Source: Azoarcus sp. (GTDB taxonomy: Bacteria; Pseudomonadota; Gammaproteobacteria; Burkholderiales; Rhodocyclaceae). Taken from it: 34,111 nucleotides of DNA. The stretch spans positions 1-34,111 of the forward strand of contig DYFV01000058.1 in NCBI GenBank assembly GCA_020725025.1, in the 5' to 3' direction. The notes under the pieces are model-generated. The model did not search any database. It saw only the letters and a program-made list of their open reading frames with translations, and was not told where the DNA came from. Below, piece by piece: positions 7,302 through 16,664 of this stretch (position 1 is its first letter; each line of letters begins with the position of its first letter). The position numbers and the translations under genes are program-made.

Positions 7302-9224
7302 TCACCCCTCGTCCAGCAAGCGCCTGGCCGGTCGCAGCAGGTACCTCGCAGGATCTACCGCTTCCACCAGGCCGCGTTCCAGCGGCAGAGGATCGCCCGC
7401 CAGCTCGGAGGCGAGCAGTTCGCCCATCAGCGCGGCCCACACGAGACCGCGCGCGCCGAAGCCCGACAGCGCATACAGCCCGGGGTGGCGCGGAACGTCC
7501 GCCAGCGGGGTGTCCCGCGGTATGCGGGCGACCGCAGGGACGGCCCCGACCATCGGGAGGCGGTCGGGCGAGGCCGGGCGGAAGCCGACCCGGCCGGCAA
7601 GCGCGATCCCGTTCAGGCCGCTGCGGAAGCCCGGAAGGATGAAGTCCAGCTTGGCGAGGTTTTCCCGGTGGTCGGCGCTGCGCAGGGTCGTGTCGTCGTC
7701 GTCCACCGCGAAAGTCGCCCCGGCGCAGACCACGCCGTCGATGGCCGGGCTGACGTAGCCGAGCCGGCACACCACCACGCGCGGCGCGCTGCCCGGGGTA
7801 GCGGGCAGGTGCGAGACCTGGCCGCGCGCGCTGCGCACCGGGAGCGCTGCGGCCTGCTCGACGCTGCGTATGCCGACGCCGTTGGCCAGGATGGCGACGG
7901 GCGCGCTGGCGATGGCGCAGCCGTCCTCGTCGAAGGCGGTCCAGCCGTCCGCGGTCGCGGTCAGCTGCTTCATCGTACGGCCGTAATGACAGCGGATCAG
8001 CTCGGGAGAAGCGGCGAGATTGGCCGCGCACAGGCCGGGCGGATTCACCCAGGCCCCGCGGGGGAACCACCAGCCGCCGGTCTCCAGCGGCCAGTCGGCG
8101 AGGTCCGAGGCCTCGTCGCGGTCGACGAAACGCAGGTATTCCGGAGGCGGATCGTGGGCCAGGACGATCTGGCGCTGTTTCTCCGCGTGCGCCGGATCGC
8201 GGGCGAGGTGCAGCACGCCGCAGGACTCCCAGCGTACCGGCAGGCCACGGGCTTCGAGCCGTTCGAGATGGCGACTGCCGTAGAGCGCGCCCGCCCGGGT
8301 GATGCGTGCGAGGCGGTTGTCGTCGAGGCTGGGCAGCGGGCGCAGCACACCGGCGAGGTTGCCCGAGGCGCCGTGACCGGGGCCCTCCGCCTCGTCGATC
8401 AGGTCGACACGCCAGCCCCGTTCGGCCAGCCGGTGCGCGACGCTGCTTCCGGCGAGCCCGGCGCCGATCACCAGCGCATGGCGCGGACCCGGCCGGGGAC
8501 CGGTTCCCTCATCGGCATGGCGCCCCTTCAGCATCTCCCGCTTGCCGGCGAAGCCATGGGCCTTGGTGCACTCGAAGCCCGCCTCGGCGAGCGCCTGGCG
8601 CACCGCGCCGGACACCGACCAGGTGGCGAGCGTCGCGCCCGCCGCGGCGAGCCCGCCCAGGGTGTGCAGCAGTTCCGCCGACCAGATCTCCGGATTGCGC
8701 GCCGGCGAGAAGCCATCCAGGTAGAACGCGTCGGCACGGCACGCGAGCTGCGGGAGCAGGGTGCGCGCGTCGCCGAAGAGCAGCGTCAGGACAACCCGTC
8801 CGCCGTCCAGATGCAGGCGATGGAAGCCTGGTGTAAGCGTCGGCCACCGTGCCTGGAGCTCGGCCGCGAACGGCGCGAGCTCGGGCCAGCGCGCCTGCAG
8901 CGCGGCGAGGTCCGTCGCGGTGAAGGGGTGCAGCTCGACCGAGACGAAATGGAGCTGCCCGCAGCGCCGCGGATCGGCACGCCAGGCCGCCCAGGTGGCC
9001 AGGAAGTTGAGGCCGAGCCCGAAACCGGTCTCGAGGATGACGAAGCGCTCGCGGCCCTGCCAGCGCTGCGGCAGGTCGTTGCCGGCGAGGAACACGAAGC
9101 GCGACTGCTCGAGCCCGCCGTCGCGGGAATGGTAGATGTCGCCGAAGCTCTCGGAATAGGGCGTCCCGTCCTCGGTAAAGGCGACGCGCGCGGGCTGCAG
9201 GGAGATCGTTTGGGCGGCCGTCAT
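7302..9224 (-). CDS. mnmC: Bifunctional tRNA mnm5s2U biosynthesis protein MnmC
   Basis: A 640-residue fused enzyme for the last two steps of the wobble uridine modification mnm5s2U34 in tRNAs such as those for Lys, Glu and Gln. The N-terminal half (about 1-240) is the SAM methyltransferase, with motif I ETGFGLG at 65-71 and the family signature DGFSPARNPEIW at 170-181. The C-terminal half (about 248-640) is the FAD-dependent oxidoreductase that removes the carboxymethyl group; its dinucleotide motif GAGLAGS is at 254-260. Length and domain order agree with E. coli MnmC. The gene lies between sbtA and lysS on the same strand, about 50 bases after lysS, so it may be co-transcribed with lysS. 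The ATG at 9224 has no strong ribosome site. Confidence 0.95.
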   Translation of the reverse strand: MTAAQTISLQPARVAFTEDGTPYSESFGDIYHSRDGGLEQSRFVFLAGNDLPQRWQGRERFVILETGFGLGLNFLATWAAWRADPRRCGQLHFVSVELHPFTATDLAALQARWPELAPFAAELQARWPTLTPGFHRLHLDGGRVVLTLLFGDARTLLPQLACRADAFYLDGFSPARNPEIWSAELLHTLGGLAAAGATLATWSVSGAVRQALAEAGFECTKAHGFAGKREMLKGRHADEGTGPRPGPRHALVIGAGLAGSSVAHRLAERGWRVDLIDEAEGPGHGASGNLAGVLRPLPSLDDNRLARITRAGALYGSRHLERLEARGLPVRWESCGVLHLARDPAHAEKQRQIVLAHDPPPEYLRFVDRDEASDLADWPLETGGWWFPRGAWVNPPGLCAANLAASPELIRCHYGRTMKQLTATADGWTAFDEDGCAIASAPVAILANGVGIRSVEQAAALPVRSARGQVSHLPATPGSAPRVVVCRLGYVSPAIDGVVCAGATFAVDDDDTTLRSADHRENLAKLDFILPGFRSGLNGIALAGRVGFRPASPDRLPMVGAVPAVARIPRDTPLADVPRHPGLYALSGFGARGLVWAALMGELLASELAGDPLPLERGLVEAVDPARYLLRPARRLLDEG

Positions 9225-9273
9225 GGCTCGGCAGGGGGCGGGCGCCGCGTTGCGCCCGCCGCGTTGTTTCGGA

Positions 9274-10779
9274 TCACTCCATCCGCATCTGCGGGAACAG
9301 GATCACGTCACGGATGCTGGGGCTGTCGGTGAGCAGCATCACCAGCCGGTCGATGCCGATGCCGCAGCCGCCGGTCGGGGGCAGGCCGTACTCCAGGGCA
9401 CGGATGTAGTCGGCGTCGTAGTACATCGCCTCCTCGTCGCCGGCCTCCTTGGCCTTCGCCTGCTCCATGAAGCGCGCCGCCTGGTCCTCGGGATCGTTGA
9501 GCTCCGAGAAGCCGTTGGCGATCTCCCGTCCCACGATGAAGAGCTCGAAGCGCTCGGTGATCTCCGGGTTGGCGTCGTTGCGCCGCGCGAGGGGCGAGAC
9601 TTCCGCCGGGTAGTCGATGATGAAGGTCGGGTCCCACAGCTCCGCCTCGGTGGTCTCCTCGAAGAGCACGAGCTGCAGGGTGCCGAGACCGGCGCCAGGG
9701 CGCGTCTCGACCTTCAGCTCGGCGAGCTTGGCGCGCAGCCAGTCGGCGTCGTTCAGCTGGGCGAGCGAGAAGCCCGGGTGGTACTTGTGGATCGCCTCGA
9801 CGATGGTCAGCCGCGCGAAGGGCTTGGACAGGTCGAGCTCGCGGCCCTGGTACACGAAGGTCTCGGTGCCAAGGGCCTCGCGCGCGGCGTGGCGCAGCAG
9901 GCCCTCGGTGAAGTTCATGAGGCTCTGGTAATCCGCGTACGCCTCGTAGAACTCCATCATGGTGAACTCGGGGTTGTGGCGCGGCGAGAGCCCCTCGTTG
10001 CGGAAGTTGCGGTTGACCTCGAACACCTTCTCGAAGCCGCCCACCACCAGCCGCTTCAGGTAGAGCTCCGGCGCGATGCGCAGGAAGAGCTCCATGTCGA
10101 GGGCGTTGTGGTGGGTGACGAAGGGCTTGGCCGCGGCACCGCCCGGGATGGGGTGCATCATCGGCGTTTCCACTTCCAGGAAGCCGTGGTTCACCATGTA
10201 GTTGCGGATCGACTGCACCATGCGGCTGCGCGCGACGAAGGTGAAGCGCGTCTGGTCGTTCATGATGAGGTCGAGGTAGCGCTGGCGATACTTCTGCTCC
10301 ACGTCGGTGAGGCCGTGGAACTTGTCCGGCAGCGGGCGCAGGCTCTTGGTGAGGAGGCGGATTTCCGTCGTCTTCACGGTGAGCTCACCGGTCTTGGTCT
10401 TGAACAGGGTGCCGACCGCGCCCACGATGTCGCCGATGTCCCAGTGCTTGAAGTCGGCATAGACGTCCTCGCCCACGCCGTCGCGCGTCACGTAGAGCTG
10501 GATGCGCCCCGACAGGTCCTGGATGGTGATGAAGCTCGCCTTGCCCATCACGCGCTTGAGCATGACGCGACCGGCGACTTTCACCTCGACCGGGGTCGCT
10601 TCCAGGACCTCGGGTTCCTTCTCGCCATAGAGCTCGTCGAGCTTGCCCGCCGTGTTCTCCCGCGAAAAGTCGTTCGGGAAGGCGCGGCCCGCAGCGCGCC
10701 AGGCGGCGAGTTTCTCGCGGCGCTCGGCGACGATGTGGTTCTCGTCCTGCGGGGTGGCTTGGGGGGTCTGGTCGGACAT
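9274..10779 (-). CDS. lysS: Lysyl-tRNA synthetase, class II
   Basis: A 501-residue cytosolic enzyme charging tRNA-Lys. The N-terminal OB-fold anticodon-binding domain covers about residues 65-145. The class II catalytic core follows, with motif 2 ([20 protein letters not shown], 259-278) and motif 3 ([11 protein letters not shown], 471-481), then the canonical ending near SIRDVILFP. Length equals that of typical bacterial class II LysRS. The upstream prfB gene found beside lysS in many proteobacteria is absent; here minE precedes it, 92 bases away. The ATG at 10779 has a GAAGAG ribosome site. All key motifs are intact. Confidence 0.98.
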   Translation of the reverse strand: MSDQTPQATPQDENHIVAERREKLAAWRAAGRAFPNDFSRENTAGKLDELYGEKEPEVLEATPVEVKVAGRVMLKRVMGKASFITIQDLSGRIQLYVTRDGVGEDVYADFKHWDIGDIVGAVGTLFKTKTGELTVKTTEIRLLTKSLRPLPDKFHGLTDVEQKYRQRYLDLIMNDQTRFTFVARSRMVQSIRNYMVNHGFLEVETPMMHPIPGGAAAKPFVTHHNALDMELFLRIAPELYLKRLVVGGFEKVFEVNRNFRNEGLSPRHNPEFTMMEFYEAYADYQSLMNFTEGLLRHAAREALGTETFVYQGRELDLSKPFARLTIVEAIHKYHPGFSLAQLNDADWLRAKLAELKVETRPGAGLGTLQLVLFEETTEAELWDPTFIIDYPAEVSPLARRNDANPEITERFELFIVGREIANGFSELNDPEDQAARFMEQAKAKEAGDEEAMYYDADYIRALEYGLPPTGGCGIGIDRLVMLLTDSPSIRDVILFPQMRME

Positions 10780-10822
10780 GTGTCGGCTCTTCGGATTGAT
10801 GGTATCTGGGGGCGTGGCCCGT

Positions 10823-10870
10823 CGGCGGCGGGCCCGGGCCCTGCCGCCGGTGTCGGCTTCCCGGGGAAGC
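10823..10870 (-). terminator. GC-rich hairpins between minE and lysS
   Basis: Directly after the minE stop comes a near-perfect palindrome with arms GCTTCCC and GGGAAGC (10856-10870). A second hairpin follows, with seven-base arms at 10823-10829 and 10843-10849 around a GC-rich loop. No T run follows on the minus strand. They may attenuate or terminate the min operon ahead of lysS; readthrough is quite possible. Confidence 0.35.
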
Positions 10871-11131
10871 TCAGCGGTTCTGTTCGGGGAGGACGATATT
10901 GACCTCCAGCACTTCGAGGTTGTCCTGCTTGTCGAGGTGCACCTTGATGTCGTCGGCGTCGACCCGGACGTACTTGGAGATGACTTCGATCAGCTCGCGC
11001 TGCAGGGCGGGCAGGAAGTCGGCCGTGCCCGCGTTGCCGCTGCGCTCGTGCGCGATCAGCAGCGACAGCCGGTTCTTCGCGATCTCGGCAGTCTTCTTCT
11101 TTTCGCCGAAGAGGCGGGCCAGGAAGGACAT
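10871..11131 (-). CDS. minE: Cell division topological specificity factor MinE
   Basis: An 86-residue protein that binds MinD on the membrane, triggers its ATPase, and drives the pole-to-pole oscillation that confines FtsZ to midcell. The N-terminus (MSFLARLFG) is the amphipathic membrane-targeting helix. The anti-MinCD segment ([13 protein letters not shown]) follows, then the C-terminal topological specificity domain. The length is normal. It starts one base beyond the minD stop, with a GGAGG site inside the end of minD, so translation is coupled to minD. It is the last gene of minCDE. Confidence 0.97.
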   Translation of the reverse strand: MSFLARLFGEKKKTAEIAKNRLSLLIAHERSGNAGTADFLPALQRELIEVISKYVRVDADDIKVHLDKQDNLEVLEVNIVLPEQNR

Positions 11132-11132
11132 T

Positions 11133-11948
11133 TCACTTGCCTCCGAACAGGCGCTTGATGAGGCCCGGCTTCTCGTAGTTCACGAAACGGAGCTCGCGGT
11201 TTTCCCCGAGGAAGCGCGCGACCACGTCGGCGTAGGCCTCGGCGACGTCGGTCCCCTTGAGATGGATGGCGGGCATGCCCTGGTTCGAGGCCTGGAGCAC
11301 CGCTTCGGACTCGGGGATCACACCGATCAGCGGCACCCGCAGGAGCTCCTGCACGTCCTTGTAGGAAAGCATCTCGCCTTCCTCGACCCGCTTGGGCGAG
11401 TAACGGGTCACCAGCAGGTGCTCCTTGACCGGCTCCTTGCCTTCGGCCGCACGGCGCGACTTCGACTGCAGGATGCCCAGGATGCGGTCCGAGTCGCGCA
11501 CCGAGGAGACCTCGGGGTTGGTGGTGACGATGGCCTCGTCGGCGAAGGTCAGGGCCATCACCGCCCCGCGCTCGATGCCGGCGGGCGAGTCGCACACCAC
11601 GTAGTCGAAGCCCATGTGCTCGAGCTCCTTGATCACCTTCTCCACGCCTTCCTCGGTGAGCGCGTCCTTGTCGCGGGTCTGCGAGGCGGGCAGCACGAAG
11701 AGGTGCTCGCAGTGGCGATCCTTGATCAGCGCCTGGGTGAGCTTGGCCTCGCCGTTGATGACGTTCACCAGGTCGTACACCACGCGCCGCTCGCAACCCA
11801 TGATGAGGTCGAGGTTGCGCAGGCCGACGTCGAAATCGATCACTGCGGTCTTGAAGCCCCGCAGTGCCAGCCCGGAGGCGAATGCCGCGCTGGTGGTGGT
11901 CTTGCCCACGCCACCTTTGCCTGATGTCACGACGACGACTCGAGTCAC
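11133..11948 (-). CDS. minD: Septum site-determining ATPase MinD
   Basis: A 271-residue membrane-associated ATPase of the ParA/MinD family that recruits MinC and is displaced by MinE. The deviant Walker A motif KGGVGKTT sits at 11-18, switch regions follow ([14 protein letters not shown] and CDSPAGIE), and the C-terminal amphipathic membrane-targeting sequence is [10 protein letters not shown]. The start codon is GTG at 11948: its codon fits the conserved N-terminus ([13 protein letters not shown]) and an AAAGGGA ribosome site lies six bases ahead. Thirty-four bases separate it from minC, and one base from minE. Confidence 0.98.
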   Translation of the reverse strand: MTRVVVVTSGKGGVGKTTTSAAFASGLALRGFKTAVIDFDVGLRNLDLIMGCERRVVYDLVNVINGEAKLTQALIKDRHCEHLFVLPASQTRDKDALTEEGVEKVIKELEHMGFDYVVCDSPAGIERGAVMALTFADEAIVTTNPEVSSVRDSDRILGILQSKSRRAAEGKEPVKEHLLVTRYSPKRVEEGEMLSYKDVQELLRVPLIGVIPESEAVLQASNQGMPAIHLKGTDVAEAYADVVARFLGENRELRFVNYEKPGLIKRLFGGK

Positions 11949-11982
11949 GGTTTTCCCTTTATTCAGAAATGGCGCGGAGCGC

Positions 11983-12750
11983 TCAGTCGAGCTGCAGCGC
12001 CTCGATGCGAAGTTTTTGTTCGTTCCCGATCTCGGTGAGGCGCACGAGCGCGCCGCGGCCCGCGACGCCCGCCGAGATGCCTTGCTCGAAGGTCCGGTAC
12101 ACGCCCGCGATGGAGACGAGCTCCGGACCGAAATTGGTGGAGAGGATGCGCGCCGTCGGGTCCCCCTGGGCGCCGGCCAGCGCGCGGCCGCGCAGCGGCC
12201 CGTAGCAATGGATGCTCCCGTCGGCGATGACCTCCGACCCGTTGCTCACGCCCCCCAGCAGCACCAGGTCGCCGCCGCGCGCATAGACCTGCTGGCCCGA
12301 GCGCAAGGGCTTGTCGATGAACAGCGTGCCGACCGGATAGGAGGGAGGGGGTTCGGGGGACGCCGGCTGCGGTGCCGGGGCCGCCTGCGGCGGAGGAGGG
12401 CTGCCGCCCTGGCGCTCGCGCAACTCGGCCTCGTCGAGCAGCGCGAGGCCCGCCTGGCGGGCGGTGGCAGCGAGCTCGGGGGGGAGATTGCGCACGCCGA
12501 CCGGCTGCAGCCGATAGCGGCGCAGGAGGCTCGTCAGCCCGGCCCAGTCGATCCGCGACGGCGGGGTCGCAACCGCGCTGAAGTCGAGCACCGCCGCTTC
12601 CCCGTTGAAGAAGTCCGGCATCCCGCCGAGCATGGTGTGCAGCGCATCCGCCAGGCGCGCCGGCTCGGTTTCGCGAAGAACCGCAATGGTGGCACCCAGC
12701 GTGGCGTTGCGGAACTCGATCGGGCGGGCGGCAGGCGGAGCGGAGGACAT
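11983..12750 (-). CDS. minC: Septum site-determining protein MinC
   Basis: A 255-residue inhibitor of FtsZ polymerisation. The N-terminal MinC_N domain covers about residues 10-110. A Pro/Ala-rich linker follows at about 116-145 (SPPPPQAAPAPQP). The C-terminal beta-helix domain at about 146-250 (RSGQQVYARGGDLVLLGGVSNG, then YGPLRGRALAG) binds MinD and dimerises. The residues of the conserved RSGQ and GGVSNGSEV turns are intact. It is the first gene of minCDE. The 90-base gap to hslO contains no clear terminator, and the ATG at 12750 has only a weak ribosome site. Confidence 0.96.
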   Translation of the reverse strand: MSSAPPAARPIEFRNATLGATIAVLRETEPARLADALHTMLGGMPDFFNGEAAVLDFSAVATPPSRIDWAGLTSLLRRYRLQPVGVRNLPPELAATARQAGLALLDEAELRERQGGSPPPPQAAPAPQPASPEPPPSYPVGTLFIDKPLRSGQQVYARGGDLVLLGGVSNGSEVIADGSIHCYGPLRGRALAGAQGDPTARILSTNFGPELVSIAGVYRTFEQGISAGVAGRGALVRLTEIGNEQKLRIEALQLD

Positions 12751-12840
12751 TGGAAGCGGGTAGATGCCTCAAAAATACGGGAGTCTACTGAGCGGCAAGG
12801 ATTCGGGCAAGGCTACCGGCGTGCGTTCGATCTACCGGTG

Positions 12841-13716
12841 TCAATGGAGGGTAGGCGGGGTATCGAGATCCGGGCCTTCCGCGAAGATCGCATCGATTTC
12901 CGCCGCATCGAAACGATAGTCGTGATTGGAAAGGTCGTCGCGGACGTGGACCTCGCCGTGCTCGGCCAGAATGCGCCGCACCTCGGCTTCGCCCAGGCCC
13001 TGCAGCATGCGCACGACCTTGCCGCGATCGGCGGGCCAGTGGTGGATGAGCGGACGCGGCGCGAACAGGCGCACGGTCTCTTCGGCAAAGAGGCGCCCCA
13101 GGAGCTCTTCGGGGGGGAGGGAGAGGAGCTCCTCGTCGCGCACCGTCTGCGCCAGGTGCTGGACGCGCGACCAGCCGTCCGGGTCGCGCACGTCGGCTCC
13201 GGGGAGCTTCTGAAGAAAGAGCGCAGCGGCGGCGTCGTGGCTGCAGGCGAGCCACAGGGCGGCCGGTTGCTGCTCGGACTGCTCCAGGTAGTGCTCGAAG
13301 GTCGCGGCGATGCTGTCGCCCTCGAGCGGCACCAGGCTGCGGTAGGGCTGGTCGAGGCCGTCCACGTCGAGGGTGAGCTGCAGGGTGCCGTCGCCCACCA
13401 GCTCGGAGAGGTCCCCGGCGGCGGGCACCGGGCCCTCGGCCTGGGCGTAGCCGCGCATGTTGAGCGCCTCGGTGCAGTCGACCACCAGCAGGTTCACCGG
13501 GCCGTGTCCCTGGATCTGGAGGGTGAGCCGGCCCGCCTGCTTGAGGTTGCCGGCCATCACCGCCAGCACCGCGCTCATCTCGCCCAGTAGCCGTGCCACG
13601 GCGGGCGGATAGTCGCGCCCGGCCTGCAGCGCCTGCCAGACGTCGACCAGCTGCACCACCGCGCCGCGGATGTCGAGCTCCTCCAGGAGGAAGCTGCGTA
13701 CGAAGCTCGTGCTCAT
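12841..13716 (-). CDS. hslO: Hsp33-family chaperone HslO lacking the zinc/redox cysteines
   Basis: A 291-residue protein matching Hsp33 along its whole length, including the N-terminal chaperone core ([23 protein letters not shown]-type turn at 70-76) and the C-terminal GEVHV...YRFD region. Canonical Hsp33 senses oxidants through CxC and CxxC motifs that bind zinc in the C-terminal domain. Here those positions read W227 and A229 ([14 protein letters not shown]) and D260 and S263 ([13 protein letters not shown]). Only two cysteines remain, C81 and C158, both outside the switch. The frame is open and the flanks are well conserved, so this is substitution, not decay. It should not bind zinc in the usual way or activate by disulfide formation; it may be constitutively active or regulated by heat or acid unfolding. 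Its ATG overlaps the yffB stop (ATGA), so the two are coupled. Confidence 0.93.
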   Translation of the reverse strand: MSTSFVRSFLLEELDIRGAVVQLVDVWQALQAGRDYPPAVARLLGEMSAVLAVMAGNLKQAGRLTLQIQGHGPVNLLVVDCTEALNMRGYAQAEGPVPAAGDLSELVGDGTLQLTLDVDGLDQPYRSLVPLEGDSIAATFEHYLEQSEQQPAALWLACSHDAAAALFLQKLPGADVRDPDGWSRVQHLAQTVRDEELLSLPPEELLGRLFAEETVRLFAPRPLIHHWPADRGKVVRMLQGLGEAEVRRILAEHGEVHVRDDLSNHDYRFDAAEIDAIFAEGPDLDTPPTLH

Positions 13717-14081
13717 GATCGGACCTCCTCGGCGGCGAGCGCCTGTGCGTAGCGTTCCGGTTCGAAGCCCACCAGGAGCTCACCCCGGGCGGTCTCGATC
13801 ACCGGACGGCGGATCACGCTGGGGTGGGCGGCCATGAGTGCGATCGCCTCTTCGGTGCTCGCTACCGCCTGCGCGGCCGGGTCGAGCTTGCGCCAGGTCG
13901 TGCCGCGGCGGTTGACGAGCGCCTCCCAGCCGAGCGTGGCGCACCAGCGCGCGAGGGTTTCGGCCCCGATGCCGCTCTTCTTGTAGTCGTGGAAGTCGTG
14001 CGCGACGCCGTGCTCGGAGAGCCAGGCGAAGGCCTTCTTCATCGTGTCGCAGTTCTTGATGCCGTAGATGGTGACGCTCAT
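13713..14081 (-). CDS. yffB: ArsC/Spx-family protein YffB
   Basis: A 122-residue thioredoxin-fold protein of the ArsC family. The N-terminus [13 protein letters not shown] carries the family cysteine at C11, and the RRPVIE segment near residue 92 is characteristic. YffB is a glutathione-linked reductase of uncertain substrate; it lacks the arginine set needed for true arsenate reductase assignment with confidence, so ArsC is not used as the name. The start at 14081 is supported by a GGAAGAGAG site and by the fold's first strand; a longer opening to 14183 adds only basic, featureless residues. It overlaps hslO by four bases, which points to a shared redox or stress role. Confidence 0.88.
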   Translation of the reverse strand: MSVTIYGIKNCDTMKKAFAWLSEHGVAHDFHDYKKSGIGAETLARWCATLGWEALVNRRGTTWRKLDPAAQAVASTEEAIALMAAHPSVIRRPVIETARGELLVGFEPERYAQALAAEEVRS

Positions 14082-14106
14082 CGTGCTCTCTTCCGTTGCG
14101 CGTATT

Positions 14107-16416
14107 CTACTTGCGTAGCGCCCGCGCCAGGGCATCGGCCATCGCGCCACCGCCTGCCGGACGGGCGCTCTCGCGCGGCGCACCCCGGCCGGGGCGCGTG
14201 CCCGCGCCCGCCGGACGGCCGCGGTCCGCGTTGCCCGGGCGCGCCGGCTCGTCGCCCATGCGCATGGTGAGCGCGATACGCTTGCGCTCGAGATCGACCT
14301 CCAGCACCTTGACCTTCACCACCTGGCCCGCCTTCACCACCGCGTGCGGGTCCTTGACGAAGCGGTCGGCGAGCGCGGAGATGTGGACCAGGCCGTCCTG
14401 ATGTACGCCGACATCGACGAAGGCTCCGAAGTTCGTGACGTTGGTGACCACGCCCTCCAGAATCATGCCCGGCGCGAGGTCCTTGAGCGTCTCCACCCCG
14501 TCGCGGAAGGCGGCGGTGCGGAACTCGGGGCGCGGGTCGCGGCCGGGCTTCTCCAGCTCGGCCAGAATGTCCTGAACCGTGGGCAGGCCGAAGCGCTCGT
14601 CGGTGAATTGCTGGGGCCTGAGCGTCTTCAGGAAGCCGCCGTTGCCCATCAGCTCGCGCACGCTCTTCTGCACCGCGGCGAGGATGCGCTCGACCACCGG
14701 GTAGGCCTCGGGGTGCACCGCGGAGGCGTCGAGCGGGTTGTCGCCCTGGGGGATGCGCAGGAAGCCCGCCGCCTGCTCGAAGGTCTTGGGACCCAGCCGG
14801 GGCACCTTCTTCAGCGCGTCGCGGCTCTTGAAGGCGCCGTTGGCGTCGCGGTACTCCACGATATTTGCGGCGAGGGCGCCGTTGAGACCGGAGATGCGCG
14901 CGAGCAGGGCCGCCGAGGCGGTGTTCACGTCCACGCCCACCGCATTCACGCAGTCCTCCACGACCGCCTCGAGGCTCTTTGCCAGGCGCGACTGGTTCAC
15001 GTCGTGCTGGTACTGGCCTACCCCGATCGACTTGGGGTCGATCTTCACCAACTCGGCGAGCGGGTCCTGCAGGCGGCGGGCGATCGACACCGCGCCACGC
15101 AGGGACACGTCGAGCCCCGGGAACTCCTTCGCGGCGAGCTCGGAAGCCGAGTACACCGATGCGCCGGCCTCGGACACCGTCACCCGGGTCAGCCGCAGCT
15201 CCGGATGGCGCTGCATCAGCTCGGCGGCGAGCTTGTCGGTCTCGCGGGAGGCGGTGCCGTTGCCGATGGCCACGAGCTCGACCGCGTGCTTCTTCGCCAG
15301 AGCCGCGAGCGTAGCCATCGCGCCGTCCCAGTCGCGGCGCGGCTCGAAGGGGTAGACGGTGGCGGTGTCGACCACCTTGCCGGTGGCGTCCACCACCGCG
15401 ACCTTCACGCCGGTGCGGATGCCGGGGTCCAGCCCCATTGTGGCGCGCGCGCCGGCCGGGGCGGCCAGCAGCAGATCCTTCAGGTTGCGGGCGAAGACGC
15501 GGATCGCCTCCTCCTCGGCGCGCTCGCGCAGCGCGTTCATGAGCTCGAGCTCGAGGTGCAACGAGACCTTCACGTTCCACGCCCAGCGCACCGTCTCGGC
15601 CAGCCAGCGGTCGGCCGGCCGGCCCTGGTCGCGGATGCCGAAGCGGGCGGCGATGCGCCGCTCGCACGGATGGGGCGCGTTCGGATCCGGCTGGTCGACG
15701 GTGAGGGCGAGGCGGAGCACGCCTTCGTTGCGCCCGCGCAGCAGCGCCAGCGCGCGGTGGGAGGGCAGGGCGGCGAGGGGCTCGCGGAAGTCGAACCAGT
15801 CGCGGAACTTGGCGCCCTCGGCCTCCTTGCCCTCGATCACGGCCGAGCTCACCTGGCCGTTCTCCTGCAGCCACTCGCGCAACTCGCCCAGCAGCTCGGC
15901 GTCCTCGGCGAAGCGCTCGATGAGGATCTGGCGGGCGCCGTCGAGCACGCTCTTCACGTCGGGGAAGCCCGCATCGGTGTTGAAGTAGCGCGCCGCCTCG
16001 GTTTCCGGCACCAGGCCGGGATCGTCCAGCAGCGCCAGGGCCAGGGGCTCCAGGCCCGCCTCGCGGGCGATCTGGGCCTTGGTGCGGCGCTTGGGCTTGT
16101 AGGGGAGGTAGAGGTCTTCCAGGCGCTGCTTGGTCTCGGCCGATACGATCTCGGTGCGCAGCTCGTCGGTGAGCTTGCCCTGCTCCTCGATCGAGGCGAG
16201 CACCGCGGCCCGCCGCTCCTCGAGCTCGCGCAGGTAGCCCAGGCGCTCCTCCAGGGTTCGCAGCTGGGTGTCGTCCAGACCGCCGGTGACCTCCTTGCGG
16301 TAGCGGGCGATGAAGGGCACGGTCGCGCCCTCGTCCAGCAGCTGGACGGCGGCCACGACCTGGCGCGGCTGGGCGCCGAGCTCGGCGGCGATGCGGTGTT
16401 CGATGGGAGGCAGCAT
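14107..16416 (-). CDS. tex: Tex-family RNA-binding transcription accessory protein
   Basis: A 769-residue Tex/YhgF protein, a nucleic-acid-binding factor related to eukaryotic Spt6 and associated with RNA polymerase. The N-terminal helical Tex domain covers about 1-190. A YqgF/RuvC-like domain follows around 320-450 ([18 protein letters not shown]), then helix-hairpin-helix repeats around 490-560 ([33 protein letters not shown]) and an S1 RNA-binding domain at 650-721 ([21 protein letters not shown]). The last 48 residues are Arg/Gly/Pro-rich and probably disordered, giving extra RNA affinity. The length is normal. It follows cnoX, with a long inverted repeat between. The ATG at 16416 has no clear ribosome site. 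Confidence 0.96.
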   Translation of the reverse strand: MLPPIEHRIAAELGAQPRQVVAAVQLLDEGATVPFIARYRKEVTGGLDDTQLRTLEERLGYLRELEERRAAVLASIEEQGKLTDELRTEIVSAETKQRLEDLYLPYKPKRRTKAQIAREAGLEPLALALLDDPGLVPETEAARYFNTDAGFPDVKSVLDGARQILIERFAEDAELLGELREWLQENGQVSSAVIEGKEAEGAKFRDWFDFREPLAALPSHRALALLRGRNEGVLRLALTVDQPDPNAPHPCERRIAARFGIRDQGRPADRWLAETVRWAWNVKVSLHLELELMNALRERAEEEAIRVFARNLKDLLLAAPAGARATMGLDPGIRTGVKVAVVDATGKVVDTATVYPFEPRRDWDGAMATLAALAKKHAVELVAIGNGTASRETDKLAAELMQRHPELRLTRVTVSEAGASVYSASELAAKEFPGLDVSLRGAVSIARRLQDPLAELVKIDPKSIGVGQYQHDVNQSRLAKSLEAVVEDCVNAVGVDVNTASAALLARISGLNGALAANIVEYRDANGAFKSRDALKKVPRLGPKTFEQAAGFLRIPQGDNPLDASAVHPEAYPVVERILAAVQKSVRELMGNGGFLKTLRPQQFTDERFGLPTVQDILAELEKPGRDPRPEFRTAAFRDGVETLKDLAPGMILEGVVTNVTNFGAFVDVGVHQDGLVHISALADRFVKDPHAVVKAGQVVKVKVLEVDLERKRIALTMRMGDEPARPGNADRGRPAGAGTRPGRGAPRESARPAGGGAMADALARALRK

Positions 16417-16543
16417 GAGGGATCGGGTACGGGGGACGGCAGGAAGGGGGGCGATGGTGCCGCAAAGCGGCCGGCCGGCGCAAGACGGCCCGGCGGCGCA
16501 GGAGTTGATGGGGCGCTCCCCGAAGGGGCGCAGGAGCCGCCAT

Positions 16544-16633
16544 GTAGCCCGGATGGAGCCCCAGCGGAATCCGGAAGGGGCGATGAAACGATCACGGCCG
16601 GCCCCGGATTCCGTTTCACGCCATCCGGGCTAC
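16544..16633. repeat. GTAGCCCGGATG-type inverted repeat between cnoX and tex
   Basis: The left arm at 16544-16575 begins GTAGCCCGGATGG and ends GCGGAATCCGG. The right arm at 16604-16633 is its near-complement, beginning CCGGATTCCG and ending ATCCGGGCTAC. About 28 bases form the loop. This is an interspersed palindromic element of the type found scattered between genes in many beta- and gammaproteobacteria. In RNA it would form a long stem that could stabilise the cnoX message or reduce readthrough into tex. No transposase is near it. Confidence 0.8.
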
Positions 16634-16664
16634 GCAGCCGGCGGTCGCCGGGGCACGGGACGCC

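Noticed and set aside
13713..14081. True arsenate reductase (arsC)
   Set aside because: The sequence fits the short YffB/Spx branch, and no arsenic resistance genes are nearby.
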